Below are positions 1 through 8,676 of a DNA stretch of 64,000 bases, piece after piece (within the stretch, counting starts at the first letter, position 1; every line of letters starts with the position of its first letter). The notes beneath the pieces were generated by a model. It saw only the letters and a list, made by a program, of their open reading frames with translations, was not told the origin of the DNA and searched no databases. The translations under genes and the position numbers were made by a program. The DNA is from Actinomadura syzygii (GTDB taxonomy: Bacteria; Actinomycetota; Actinomycetes; Streptosporangiales; Streptosporangiaceae): positions 434,001-498,000 of the forward strand of contig NZ_VSFF01000008.1 in assembly GCF_008085905.1 (NCBI RefSeq), read 5' to 3'.

Positions 1-408
1 GAGCGCCGCGGCCCCGGCAAACCGATCACGACCCGGCTGGAACCGGACGTGCGCGTCCGGGCCAGCCCGGTACGGCTGAGCCGGGTGCTGCACAACCTGC
101 TGAACAACGCCGACCGCCACGCCCGATCGGCCATCGAGGTGACCGTTGCACGGGAGGGCGGGCAAGCCCGCCTGGAGGTGCTCGACGACGGCTCGGGCGT
201 TCCCGAGGACGAGCGCGAGAGGGTCTTCGAGCGCTTCTCCCGTCTCCCCGAATCGCGCGGCAGGGACCCGCACGGCACCGGCCTCGGCCTCCCCATAGCC
301 CGCGAGATCGCCGAGGTCTACGGCGGCTCCCTGACCATCCAGGACAGCCCGTCCGGCGCCCGCTTCGTCCTGACCCTCCCCCTCGCCCAAGACCCGCCCG
401 CGCCCTAG
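1..408 (+). CDS. Sensor histidine kinase, C-terminal part (5' end outside window)
   Basis: Only the catalytic ATP-binding domain of a two-component sensor kinase is in view; the frame is open to base 1, so the sensor and dimerisation parts lie upstream. Visible motifs in order are the N box (HNLLNNADRHA), G1 box (DDGSGVPE), F box (ERFSR) and G2 box (GTGLGLPIA), ending in a typical FVLTLP strand and a short proline-rich tail. A GTG at 49 is an internal codon, not a start. Its response regulator is probably also upstream. The family is certain; the signal sensed cannot be told from this fragment. Confidence 0.92.
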   Translation, partial: ERRGPGKPITTRLEPDVRVRASPVRLSRVLHNLLNNADRHARSAIEVTVAREGGQARLEVLDDGSGVPEDERERVFERFSRLPESRGRDPHGTGLGLPIAREIAEVYGGSLTIQDSPSGARFVLTLPLAQDPPAP

Positions 409-501
409 GCGCTGGGGAAGGAGGGCGCCGGAGGCGAGGGTCACGGACAGCGCCTGCGCCGAGGAGCGCAGCTCGCCGGGTCGAAGACGCCGCGGGCGCC
501 G

Positions 502-1617
502 CTACTCGGTGACGGAGACGGTGAGGCGGGCGGCGCGGCCCTTCTCGCCCGCCGCCCAGCAGGCGCCGTCCGGGGCGCAGTCGACGGTGTCGAAGCTGCC
601 CGCGTCGAACCGCGTCCAGGACCGGCCGCCGGTCAGCGTGAGGTCGCTGCCGGTCGGGCCCACGGCCAGCGCGACCGGGCCGCTGAACCGCGGCCACACG
701 ACGCCGGACCGGTACTCGGCGGGCGGACGGTCCGCCGCGCGCCAGGTGCGCCCGCCGTCGCTGGTCGTCGCGGCGGCGGTCGGGGACGGCTCGCCCGGAC
801 GGTAGTCGCCGCCCACCGCGATCCCGTGCCGGGAGTCGCGGAACGCCACCCCGAACACGCCCTGCGACGGGCTGCTCGGCAGCGGGGTGTCGGCGACGGT
901 CCAGGTGCGGCCGCGGTCGCCGGAGTGGAATACGCGGGAGCGGGCGCCGCCGCCGCTGGCGAGCCAGACGTCCTTCTTGCCTAGGCTGACCAGGCACTGG
1001 CCGCTGGCGGCGAACCCGGCCTCGCCCTCCAGCGCGGGCGGCATGCCCTTCGGCGGGAGGACGCGCCAGGAGCGCCCGCCGTCGCTGGTGGAGATGATCC
1101 GGAACCGGCCGTCGACCGGGTCGCTCATGGCGAGGCCGTGCCGGGAGTCGAAGAAGGTGACGCAGTCGTAGAACGCCTTGGGCTCGTCGTTCTTGAAGCC
1201 GAGCGTCCATGTCCGGCCGCCGTTGGACGTGCTGTAGACGCGGGACGCCTCGCCCTCGCCGATCGCGAGCACCACGGCCCGGTTCGCGTCGAACGCCTCG
1301 ACGTCGCGGAACTCCAGGCCCGCCGCGTCGGGCGGGGCGACGTTCCGCCAGGTGCCGCCGCCGTCGGTCGTCCGCAGGACGGTCCCGCCGCTGCCCGCCA
1401 GCCAGGCCGTCTTGCGGCCGACGGCGGCGAGGCCGCGGAACCGGGCGTCCGACCCGGTCGGGGTGAGCCGCCAGGACGGGCCGCCGATGACGGGCTGCGG
1501 CCTCGCGCCCCGGACGTCCTGCGCGTACGCCGTCCCGGGCGTCAGCAGGGACGCGCCCACGACCGCGCACACACCGGCGAACGACATCTTCCGGGCGAAC
1601 GCCCGCATCGGCTTCAT
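502..1617 (-). CDS. Secreted BNR/Asp-box beta-propeller protein
   Basis: About 371 residues with an N-terminal signal peptide: basic start, hydrophobic stretch and an AYAQ-type cleavage site. At least six Asp-box repeats of the form S/T-x-D-G-G-x-T-W follow (for example TTDGGGTWRN, STSNGGRTWTL, TTSDGGRTWRAA), spaced as in sialidase/VPS10-type propellers. No sialidase catalytic arginines or tyrosine could be placed, so it is probably a binding or scaffold propeller, not an enzyme. A TTG nine bases upstream is possible, but the ATG directly before KPMRAFARK is the better start. Homologues are often called 'oxidoreductase' without support. Confidence 0.85.
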   Translation of the reverse strand: MKPMRAFARKMSFAGVCAVVGASLLTPGTAYAQDVRGARPQPVIGGPSWRLTPTGSDARFRGLAAVGRKTAWLAGSGGTVLRTTDGGGTWRNVAPPDAAGLEFRDVEAFDANRAVVLAIGEGEASRVYSTSNGGRTWTLGFKNDEPKAFYDCVTFFDSRHGLAMSDPVDGRFRIISTSDGGRSWRVLPPKGMPPALEGEAGFAASGQCLVSLGKKDVWLASGGGARSRVFHSGDRGRTWTVADTPLPSSPSQGVFGVAFRDSRHGIAVGGDYRPGEPSPTAAATTSDGGRTWRAADRPPAEYRSGVVWPRFSGPVALAVGPTGSDLTLTGGRSWTRFDAGSFDTVDCAPDGACWAAGEKGRAARLTVSVTE

Positions 1618-1676
1618 ACCGCGCAAGCTAACGAACGATGATCAAGCCGTCCAGACCCGGATGAGGCGGATGAGCG

Positions 1677-2165
1677 TCAGTTGACCGCCGCGCGGTAGGC
1701 GGCTTCGAGCCGCTCGGCGACCGGCGGGGCCGCCGGGTCGGGGCGCGGGACGCCGAGGTGCGTCTCGCGCAGCTCGTCCATGAAGTCGGACCACATCCCC
1801 GGGCCGCCGTGTTCGAGCAGCTCGGCGCGGACGCGCAGCCCCTCGGTCGTCGGACGGTGCCGCACCCCCCACGCGCCGAGGTGCACGAAGACGGGGACGA
1901 GCTGGACGGCCGCCTCGGTCAGGCTGTAGGTGGCGCGCTGCCCGGGCCCGGCGTCGTCGCGGGTGAGCAGGCCGTCGTGGACCAGCCGCTTCAGCCGGTC
2001 GGCCAGGATGTTGGACGCGATGCGCTCCTCCGAGCCCGCCTGCAGTTCGCGGAAGTGGCGGCGGCCCGCGAACATGATGTCGCGCAGCACGAGCAGGCTC
2101 CACCGGTCGCCGAAGATCTCGACCGTCGCGTTGATCGGGCAGCCCGACCGCGGTCCGTCCCTCAT
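1677..2165 (-). CDS. HxlR-family winged-helix transcriptional regulator
   Basis: A 162-residue single-domain regulator with the HxlR signature: an early CPI cysteine (residue 9), FGDRWSLLVLRDIMF, RHFRELQ, then a wing region NILADRLKRLVHDGLL. HxlR proteins are redox- or electrophile-responsive dimers that usually control the gene next to them. Its neighbours are the BNR gene, same strand and downstream by about 60 bp, and the divergent RHH gene. No clear dyad like that of the second HxlR gene at 27.5 kb is visible in its upstream region, so the target is unknown. Confidence 0.9.
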   Translation of the reverse strand: MRDGPRSGCPINATVEIFGDRWSLLVLRDIMFAGRRHFRELQAGSEERIASNILADRLKRLVHDGLLTRDDAGPGQRATYSLTEAAVQLVPVFVHLGAWGVRHRPTTEGLRVRAELLEHGGPGMWSDFMDELRETHLGVPRPDPAAPPVAERLEAAYRAAVN

Positions 2166-2462
2166 CTCGCCTCTCCGTCTGCTTGCAAACCCGAAGCGGT
2201 AATTCCAGCCTACAAGAGCGGACCGGCGATCGTACCGGAGCGGGCGCCCCGTCCCCGCACCGGCCTGGCCTGATGCGGGAAGCGCGGGCGCCGAATGCCA
2301 TTCTTTGTCACTCGCCGAGTTCTCCTCGTGACGCCTCGGACACTAATTGGAGCGTTTCAGAAATGCGGGGTTGTCGGGGCCTCCCGGTTAATGTTCGATG
2401 GGATTCGCGAAAGCCGAAGCGTGACAATTGATTGAACATTGAATCAGCAGAGGAGGCCGACC
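2166..2462. other. Divergent intergenic region between HxlR and RHH genes
   Basis: 297 bp, noticeably less GC-rich than its surroundings around 2285-2440. It must carry the promoters of both flanking genes. I see a good Shine-Dalgarno sequence (AGGAGG at 2451-2456) before the GTG at 2463, but no convincing dyad, RNA or small gene. Confidence 0.5.
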
Positions 2463-3107
2463 GTGGACGAGCCGCCGCGCCCCGCCGGGACCCCCGAGAC
2501 CGCCGCCGCCCGGCCGGGCCCGGTACCCCGGCTCGACGTCGGCAGGCCCGTCCCGGTCCGGCTCGGCGGCGACCTCACCGCCCGCGTGGACGAGGCCCGG
2601 CTGGACGGCGAGTCGCGCGCCGCCGCGATCCGGCGGCTGCTCGGGGAGCGGCTCGGCGGACCGGCGCTGACCCGCGCGTCCGCGCGCCGGGCGCTGCTCG
2701 GCATCGGCGCGGGGCTGGCCGGGGGCGACCCGGTCACCGGATCGCCCGCGCACCACCGCGCCCTCGCGACCCTGCTGGACGACGGCGGCGTCGCGCTCGC
2801 CATGCGCCCGACCGTGGACGGCGTCGCCGAGACGGCCGAGAACGGCGTCGAGCACCTCGTCGGCCTGCTCGCCGAGGACGACGCCGACCGGGACCGCATG
2901 CGCCAGATCATCTGGCGCGACCTCGCCGAACGCGCCGCTAAATGGGCCGAGCCCGACGCGGAATGGGCCGAGCCCGCCGCTGAATCCGCCGCTGAATCCG
3001 CCGCTGAATCCGCCGCTGAATCCGCCGCTGAATCCGACGCGGAATCAGCGGCGTCCGCTGCTGAATCAGGGGAACCCGACGCGGGATCGGAGAGGCCCGC
3101 CGACTAG
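2463..3107 (+). CDS. Putative ribbon-helix-helix protein with Ala/Glu/Ser repeat tail
   Basis: 214 residues. GTG 2463 is chosen because AGGAGG lies seven bases upstream; a TTG at 2439 is in frame but has no such site. Residues about 27-60 (VPVRLGGDLTARVDEARL, then SRAAAIRRLLGERL) match the strand-helix-helix pattern of CopG/Arc-type DNA-binding domains. A helical middle region and a low-complexity acidic tail of EAESAA-type repeats follow. I know no named family for the whole protein. It could be an orphan regulator or an antitoxin-like protein, but no toxin gene is adjacent. The DNA-binding call is by pattern only. Confidence 0.6.
   Translation: MDEPPRPAGTPETAAARPGPVPRLDVGRPVPVRLGGDLTARVDEARLDGESRAAAIRRLLGERLGGPALTRASARRALLGIGAGLAGGDPVTGSPAHHRALATLLDDGGVALAMRPTVDGVAETAENGVEHLVGLLAEDDADRDRMRQIIWRDLAERAAKWAEPDAEWAEPAAESAAESAAESAAESAAESDAESAASAAESGEPDAGSERPAD
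2976..3035 (+). repeat. Five tandem 12-bp repeats inside the RHH gene
   Basis: GCCGCTGAATCC is repeated exactly five times head to tail, flanked by degenerate copies (GACGCGGAATCA). It encodes the Ala-Ala-Glu-Ser tail of the RHH-like protein. Perfect copies next to degenerate ones suggest recent slippage, so the copy number may vary between strains. Confidence 0.9.
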
Positions 3108-3184
3108 CGGGGACGCGGTTTTCCGGGACGTCCTTCGGGTATTCGGGTCACAGTCCGGGAGGGGCCCGCCGGGAGGGGGACGGC

Positions 3185-4489
3185 GTGAGACGGCCGAGGA
3201 TCGTGATCGTCGGGGCGGGGTTCGCCGGGTTCCACGCCGCCCGCACGCTGGCGCGGCTCGCCCGCGGCCGGGCCGACCTGGTGGTGCTGAACCCGACCGA
3301 CTACTTCCTCTACATGCCGCTGCTGCCCGAGGTCGCCGGGGGCCTGCTCGACCCGCGCCGGGTCGCGGTGTCGCTGACCGGAGCGCTGCCGGGGGTGCGG
3401 CTCGTGCTCGGCGAGGCGGACGGCATCGACGTGGACGCCCGCACCGTCCGCTACTCCGACCCCGAGGACGGGCGCGGCGAACTCCGCTACGACCGCCTCG
3501 TGCTCGCCGCCGGAAGCGTCAACAAGCTGCTGCCGATCCCCGGCGTGGCCGAGAACGCGCACGGGTTCCGGGGCATCCCCGAGGCGCTCTACCTGCGCGA
3601 CCACGTGATCAGGCAGACCGAGCTGGCCGACGCCGCCGAGGATCCCGCCGAGCGCGCGGCGCGCCGCACGTTCGTCGTGGTCGGCGCCGGTTACACCGGC
3701 GTGGAGGTGACGGCGCACGGCGTCCTGCTCACCGCGGCGCTGTGCCGCCGCCATCCCCGGCTGCGCGACGACCCGCCGCGCTGGATGCTGCTGGACGTCG
3801 CACCCCGCGTCCTGCCCGAACTCGACGAGCGCCTGTCCCGCACGGCGGACCGCGTGCTGCGGCGGCGCGGCGTCGACGTCCGGATGGGCACGTCGGTCGA
3901 GGCGGCGACGCGGGACGGGGTGCGGCTGACCGACGGCCGCGACGTGCCGACCCGGTCGCTGATCTGGTGCGTCGGCGTCCGTCCCGACCCGCTGGTGGAG
4001 TCGCTCGGCCTGGAGACCGCGCGGGGCCGCCTGGTCGTGGACTCCTACCTCAACGTCCCGGGCCACCCGGAGATCTTCGCGTGCGGCGACGCCGCCGCCG
4101 TCCCGGACCCGGACCGGCCGGGCGAGGCGACGCCGATGACCGCGCAGCACGCCGTCCGGCAGGGCAGGCAGGCCGCCCGCAACGTCGCGGCCACCTACGG
4201 GACGGGCGTACTGCGCCCCTACCGGCACCACGAGCTCGGGTTCGCCGTCGACCTCGGCGGCGCGGAGGCCGCCGCGAACCCGCTCGGCGTCGCGCTGTCG
4301 GGCCCGGCCGCGAAGGTCGCCACGCGCGGCTACCACCTGCTGTCGCTGCCGGGGAACCGCGTCCGGACGGCCGCCGACTGGGCGCTGAACGCGGTGCTGC
4401 CGCGGCAGCTCGTCCAGCTCGGGCTGGTGCGGTCGCCGACCGTCCCGCTGGAGACGGCCGCGCCGGAGATCCCGCTGATTCCGCACTGA
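3185..4489 (+). CDS. NAD(P)/FAD-dependent oxidoreductase, type II NADH dehydrogenase-like
   Basis: 434 residues. An N-terminal FAD-binding GAGFAG motif at residues 10-15, a second dinucleotide-binding VVGAGYTGVE near 163-172, and the FAD-closing motif IFACGDAAAV place it in the NDH-2/pyridine nucleotide-disulfide reductase group. Family members pass electrons from NADH to menaquinone at the membrane face without pumping protons. There is no CxxxxC redox pair, which argues against a disulfide reductase. The C-terminal third (GNRVRTAADWALNAVLPRQL) fits the membrane-associating tail of NDH-2. It stands alone. The start is a GTG behind a GGGAGGGGG stretch. Confidence 0.85.
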   Translation: MRRPRIVIVGAGFAGFHAARTLARLARGRADLVVLNPTDYFLYMPLLPEVAGGLLDPRRVAVSLTGALPGVRLVLGEADGIDVDARTVRYSDPEDGRGELRYDRLVLAAGSVNKLLPIPGVAENAHGFRGIPEALYLRDHVIRQTELADAAEDPAERAARRTFVVVGAGYTGVEVTAHGVLLTAALCRRHPRLRDDPPRWMLLDVAPRVLPELDERLSRTADRVLRRRGVDVRMGTSVEAATRDGVRLTDGRDVPTRSLIWCVGVRPDPLVESLGLETARGRLVVDSYLNVPGHPEIFACGDAAAVPDPDRPGEATPMTAQHAVRQGRQAARNVAATYGTGVLRPYRHHELGFAVDLGGAEAAANPLGVALSGPAAKVATRGYHLLSLPGNRVRTAADWALNAVLPRQLVQLGLVRSPTVPLETAAPEIPLIPH

Positions 4490-4494
4490 ATTCC

Positions 4495-4526
4495 GTCCGG
4501 CGCCTCGAATTCCGGGGACGCCGGAC
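4495..4526 (+). terminator. Hairpin after the NDH-2-like gene
   Basis: GTCCGGCG and CGCCGGAC form an 8-bp perfect stem around a 16-nt loop, six bases after the stop codon and followed by GGTTT. Plausible terminator; no long U tract, as usual in this kind of genome. Confidence 0.5.
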
Positions 4527-4598
4527 TGGTTTCCCTGCGGCCGGACGTGGATCATGTGAGAATCACGCGGACCGAAGTCCCGACGCGGGAGAGCGCAC

Positions 4599-5945
4599 AT
4601 GCGAGGCGACGGCACCACCCCGGCGCGGATCCCCGGACCGCCCGCGACCGACGACGGAGCCGCCGCCATTGTCGCGGCGGGCGGGCTGCACAACTACCAG
4701 CTCATGCTGCACGCCGAATACGGGCCCGTGGTGCGTTTCCCGCTGCCCGGCGCCGGCCTCGCGGTATCGGTCGCGGACCCGGTGCTGCTGGAGGCCACGG
4801 CGGGAATCAACAAACGGCCGGAGAAGCTGTTCGAGTTCCTCGCGCCCCTCCAGGAGTCGGGCAACCTGCAGACCATTCCCGCCGACGAACACGGACCGTG
4901 GCGGCGCGTGATGCTGTCGGTGCTGGCCGGACGTCCGTCGCACGAGGCGCATTTCACGCGCTTCACCGCGCTGACCTCCGAACTGGCCGACCGGTGGGCG
5001 GAGCACGCGGCCGACGGCCCGGTGAAACTGCAAAAGGACCTGAGCGAACTGTCGCTCCGCATGATCTGCGAATACGCGCTCGGCAGCGGCCTGGACTCGG
5101 ACGAGTCCGCCGGACGGGTCGTGACGGCGTTCGAGGACGTCCTCACCGAGCACCTCGCCCGGCTCTACCACGTGGACGCCCCCGAAACCGGTGAGAGCGG
5201 CGCGACCAGGGCGGACGAGGCGCTCGCCTACCTGCGCGCGACCGTCGACCGGGTGCTCGCCGCGCACCGCGCGAACCCGGCCGAGGCCGACCGCAGCGAC
5301 ATGATCGCGGCGCTGGTGGCGGCGGGCGAGTCCCCGGCGCGCATCCGCGACTCGGTGCTGATGACGATGCTGGCCGCCCACCACACCACCGGCGTCGCCA
5401 TTTCCTGGACGCTCCACCTCCTGTCCCGGCACCCGGACGAAGCCGAACGCGTCGCCGCCGAAACGGATCGGGTGCTGGGCGATCGCGACGTCCCCGAATA
5501 CGGCGACCTCAAGAAGCTGACCTATCTCGACTCGGTGCTCAGGGAGTCGATGCGCCTCTACCCGCCCGGCCCGTACGGGGCGCGCGAGGCCACCGAAGAC
5601 CTGATCATCGGGGATTACGCCGTCCCTGCGGGCACGACCATTTTCTACCCGTTCTGGGCCGTCCACATGAACCCCGAGTACTGGCCCGAGCCGCATAGGT
5701 TCGACCCCGGACGGTTCACGCCGGAGGCGTCCGCCGGGCGTCCCCGCTTCGCCTACATCCCGTTCGGGCTCGGGCCGCGCAGTTGCGAGGGATCCGTGCT
5801 CGCGATGGTCGAGGCGCAACTCGTCCTCGCCATTCTGCTGAAAAGGTTCCGCTTCCGACCGACACATGGGCAGAACGTCATGCCCATCGAGCGTTTCGTC
5901 CTGTGGGCCGCCGAGGACATCCGAATGGACATCAGCCCGCGCTGA
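4599..5945 (+). CDS. Cytochrome P450
   Basis: 448 residues, a soluble bacterial P450. The heme-binding loop FGLGPRSCEG carries the cysteine ligand near residue 395, the K-helix ExxR is in VLRESMRLYPPGP near 314, and the I-helix reads AAHHTTG. The usual acid before the Thr pair is a histidine, as in CYP51-type enzymes, and the first conserved Gly is Ala. The RLYPPG and PHRFDPGRF motifs also suit class IV/CYP51-like folds. No ferredoxin or reductase gene is adjacent, so redox partners must come from elsewhere. Substrate unknown. It is convergent with the sigma factor gene, 12 bp away. Confidence 0.93.
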   Translation: MRGDGTTPARIPGPPATDDGAAAIVAAGGLHNYQLMLHAEYGPVVRFPLPGAGLAVSVADPVLLEATAGINKRPEKLFEFLAPLQESGNLQTIPADEHGPWRRVMLSVLAGRPSHEAHFTRFTALTSELADRWAEHAADGPVKLQKDLSELSLRMICEYALGSGLDSDESAGRVVTAFEDVLTEHLARLYHVDAPETGESGATRADEALAYLRATVDRVLAAHRANPAEADRSDMIAALVAAGESPARIRDSVLMTMLAAHHTTGVAISWTLHLLSRHPDEAERVAAETDRVLGDRDVPEYGDLKKLTYLDSVLRESMRLYPPGPYGAREATEDLIIGDYAVPAGTTIFYPFWAVHMNPEYWPEPHRFDPGRFTPEASAGRPRFAYIPFGLGPRSCEGSVLAMVEAQLVLAILLKRFRFRPTHGQNVMPIERFVLWAAEDIRMDISPR

Positions 5946-5957
5946 AAGGCGCGGCGG

Positions 5958-6956
5958 TCAGCTCACCCAGGTGAGCAGCGCCTCGCCGTGCCGGGGGTCG
6001 CGGAGCTGCGCGAGCGCCTGCTGCTCAAGCTGGCGGACCCGCTCCCGCGTCAGCCCGATGTGGTCCGCGATGTCCTGCAGCGTGTGCGGGCGGCCGTCGT
6101 TCAGCCCGTACCGGAGCGTGAGGATCACCGCCTCGCGCGGCGGCAGCCGGTCGACCATCGCCCGGACCTCCGCCGCGAGCTGCTGGAACTCGACCAGGTC
6201 GGGCCCGGCGGCGGCCGGGTCCGCGATCAGGTCGCCGACCCGGGTGTCGTCGTCCCGGCCGATGACGGTGTCCAGGCTGACGACGTCCCGCGCCACCCGG
6301 CGCAGCGAGACGATCTTCTCGACGGTCTCGCCCGCCTCGGCCGCGACCCGCTCGTCCGTCGGCTCCGTGCCCGCGTGCTCCAGCGCCCGCTCGATCCGGG
6401 TGAGCTTGGACAGGTCCTCGACGACGTGCGCGGGCAGCCGCACCGTGCGGGCCTTCTCGGCGAGGCCGCGCCCGATCGCCTGCCGGATCCACCACATCGC
6501 GTAGGTGGAGAACTTGTAGCCCCGCGCGTAGTCGAACTTCTCCACCGCGTGGATCAGCCCGAGGTTGCCCTCCTGGATGAGGTCGAGGAACGACATCCCC
6601 CGGTTGGGGAACTTGCGCGCGGTCGACACCACCAGCCGCAGGTTCGCGCGGATCATGTGGTCCTTGGCGCGCTCCCCGTCGCCCGCGACCGCCTCCAGTT
6701 CGGCGCGGTCCCCGGCGGCGCCGACGCTCTCGTCGCCACCGCCCGTGCCGCCGTCGTCCGTGCCGCCACCCTCCGTGTCGAGCAGGTGCCGGGCGTAGAC
6801 GCCCGCCTCGATCCGTTTGGAGAGTTCGACCTCCTCGGCGGCGGTCAGCAACTCCGTCCGGCCGATCTGGGTGAGGTACTGGCCGACCAGGTCCGGTTCG
6901 TCGTCCGGCCCGTACGGCTCGGCCCTGCCGCGCCCCTCGGTTCTGCTCCGAACCAT
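5958..6956 (-). CDS. Sigma-70 family RNA polymerase sigma factor (primary-like, HrdB/SigA group)
   Basis: 332 residues from an ATG preceded at seven bases by AAGGGGG; longer starts at 6998 and 7019 lack this. Regions present are 1.2 (DLVGQYLTQIGRTELL), 2 (NLRLVVSTARKFPNRGMSFL, then FDYARGYKFSTYAMWWIRQA), 3 and 4.2 (TLQDIADHIGLTRERVRQLE). There is no region 1.1, and an acidic glycine-rich insert lies between regions 1.2 and 2.1 (around residues 75-105). It is therefore probably an accessory primary-type (group 2) sigma factor like HrdA/C/D, not the housekeeping one. No anti-sigma gene adjoins. Confidence 0.93.
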   Translation of the reverse strand: MVRSRTEGRGRAEPYGPDDEPDLVGQYLTQIGRTELLTAAEEVELSKRIEAGVYARHLLDTEGGGTDDGGTGGGDESVGAAGDRAELEAVAGDGERAKDHMIRANLRLVVSTARKFPNRGMSFLDLIQEGNLGLIHAVEKFDYARGYKFSTYAMWWIRQAIGRGLAEKARTVRLPAHVVEDLSKLTRIERALEHAGTEPTDERVAAEAGETVEKIVSLRRVARDVVSLDTVIGRDDDTRVGDLIADPAAAGPDLVEFQQLAAEVRAMVDRLPPREAVILTLRYGLNDGRPHTLQDIADHIGLTRERVRQLEQQALAQLRDPRHGEALLTWVS

Positions 6957-7084
6957 GGCCTTGCCCCCTTCGGCCTGAGCGTCCGGTAGGTCAGCCATAC
7001 CCGCGAGAAATCGGGACAATCCCGGCTGACCGCCCAGCGCACGCTAACGTAGGGTGATCTTTCCCCCCGAGACGGGAGCGACTG

Positions 7085-7939
7085 GTGGACGCCGACCGTG
7101 AGCCGCAGCCGGTGGAGATCCGAGACGACGTGCCCGCTTCGGCCCGCGTGTACGGATGGGCCCTCGGCAGCAAGGACAACTACCAGGTCGACCGCGACTT
7201 CGCGCTCCAGACCGCGCCCGTCTTCCCCGAGTCGATCGACATCACCCGGCAGAACCGGCTGTTCCTGTACCGGGCCGTCCGGTACCTGGCGCAGGAGGCC
7301 GGGATCCGGCAGTTCCTCGACATGGGCTGCGGGCTGCCGACCGACAACAACGTCCACCAGGTCGCGCAGCGCTTCGTGCCGGACGCGCGCGTCGTCTACG
7401 TCGACATCGACCCGATCGTGCTCGTGCACGCCAGGGCGCTGCTCGCGGGCGACGGCTCCACCGTCGTGATCACCGCCGACTTCCGCGACCAGGAGAGGCT
7501 CCTCGACCACCCGGACGTGCGGCGGCTGATCGACTTCGACGAGCCGCTCGCGGTGCTGTTCCTGTCCGTCGGGCACCACCTCCTCGACGCCGACGGCCCG
7601 CACCGCATCCTGCACACCGTGATGGACCGCGCCGTCCCCGGCAGCCACCTCGCGTTCTCCCAGATCGTCATCTCCGACCCGGCGCGGGCCGCCGAGCTGG
7701 ACGAGCGCATGAACGCGGCGGGCATCCCGTGGCAGAACCGCAGCCGCGAGGAGGTCGACGCCCTGCTCGTGGACGGTCTCGAACCCGTCGAGCCGGGCCT
7801 GGACAACCTGCTGCACTGGCGGCCGGACCCCGACCAGCCGCCGCTGCCGCCCGTCCCGGCGGAGCTGGCGGCGTTCGAGGGCGCGTCGAAGATGGGACGC
7901 GACATGTGCGAGTACGGCGGCGTCCTCCGCAAGCCCTGA
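7085..7939 (+). CDS. SAM-dependent methyltransferase, DUF574 (PF04672) family
   Basis: 284 residues, GTG start. It has the actinomycete-specific DUF574 pattern: RVYGWALGSKDNYQVDR near the N terminus, a SAM-binding FLDMGCGLPTDNNVH, and acidic VVYVDIDPIVLVHARALL. The family is expanded in actinomycetes and mostly uncharacterised; substrates are unknown. A close paralogue lies at 40411-41283 on the other strand. It stands alone between the sigma gene and a TIGR03086 gene. Confidence 0.93.
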   Translation: MDADREPQPVEIRDDVPASARVYGWALGSKDNYQVDRDFALQTAPVFPESIDITRQNRLFLYRAVRYLAQEAGIRQFLDMGCGLPTDNNVHQVAQRFVPDARVVYVDIDPIVLVHARALLAGDGSTVVITADFRDQERLLDHPDVRRLIDFDEPLAVLFLSVGHHLLDADGPHRILHTVMDRAVPGSHLAFSQIVISDPARAAELDERMNAAGIPWQNRSREEVDALLVDGLEPVEPGLDNLLHWRPDPDQPPLPPVPAELAAFEGASKMGRDMCEYGGVLRKP

Positions 7940-8081
7940 CCTCGGCGGTCACCCGGGGGCGGCGCCGGACGCCGCCCCCGCCGGATGTTGGACGATCTCC
8001 ACCGCCGCACGTCCGGCGATGACTTTTGACGGTCGCGGCGGTCCAATCTGGTGAGGCCCGGCACCACGATTGGAGCGCCCC

Positions 8082-8666
8082 ATGCACGAGCGGACGAGTG
8101 CGACCCGGCCCGCCCCGCGGGACGGCGGCCCGCTCGAACGGGCGATCGGCTTCGCGCTGACCTCCGTCCAGGGGATCACGCCCGGCATGATGGCGCGCCC
8201 GACGCCGTGCGAACTGTGGGACCTCGAAGCGCTCCTGCTGCACCTGCGCGACTCCCTCGCCGCCCTGCACGAGGGGATGAGCACCGGCCAGGTCGCGCTG
8301 GAGCCGGACCCGAGCGTCCTGCTGGACGACGACCCGGTGTCGGCGGTGCGGGTGCGGGCGGTGCGGCTGCTGCGGGCGTCCGGGGCGCCGGAGCGGGTGG
8401 ACGTCGGCGACCGGCACGTCGCGGGCGAGCTGATGGAGGCGGCGGGCGCGATCGAGGTGGCGGTGCACGGCTGGGACATCGCGCAGGCGTCCGGCCGCCG
8501 CAAGCCGATCCCGGAGCCGCTGGCGGGCGAACTGCTGCGGGTGTGCCCGATCGTCGTCCCGGCGGAGGTGCGGCGGCCGCTGTTCGCCGAGCCCGTCGAG
8601 CCGGCCCCGGGCGCCTCGCCCGGGGACCGGCTGGTCGCCTTCCTCGGCCGCCGCCCCCTGAACTGA
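8082..8666 (+). CDS. TIGR03086 family (mycothiol-dependent maleylpyruvate isomerase-like/DinB) protein
   Basis: 194 residues from the ATG that follows GGAG by six bases; an in-frame TTG sits twelve bases upstream. The fold signature is TPCELWDLEALLLHL early and AIEVAVHGWDIAQASG late, the latter carrying the His of the usual metal triad. The first motif has E-L-W where most family members have a fuller H/W pattern, so the metal site may be partly degenerate. These proteins are thought to bind a metal and mycothiol. It is convergent with the aldo/keto reductase, ten bases away. Substrate unknown. Confidence 0.82.
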   Translation: MHERTSATRPAPRDGGPLERAIGFALTSVQGITPGMMARPTPCELWDLEALLLHLRDSLAALHEGMSTGQVALEPDPSVLLDDDPVSAVRVRAVRLLRASGAPERVDVGDRHVAGELMEAAGAIEVAVHGWDIAQASGRRKPIPEPLAGELLRVCPIVVPAEVRRPLFAEPVEPAPGASPGDRLVAFLGRRPLN

Positions 8667-8676
8667 AGGGGGCCGC

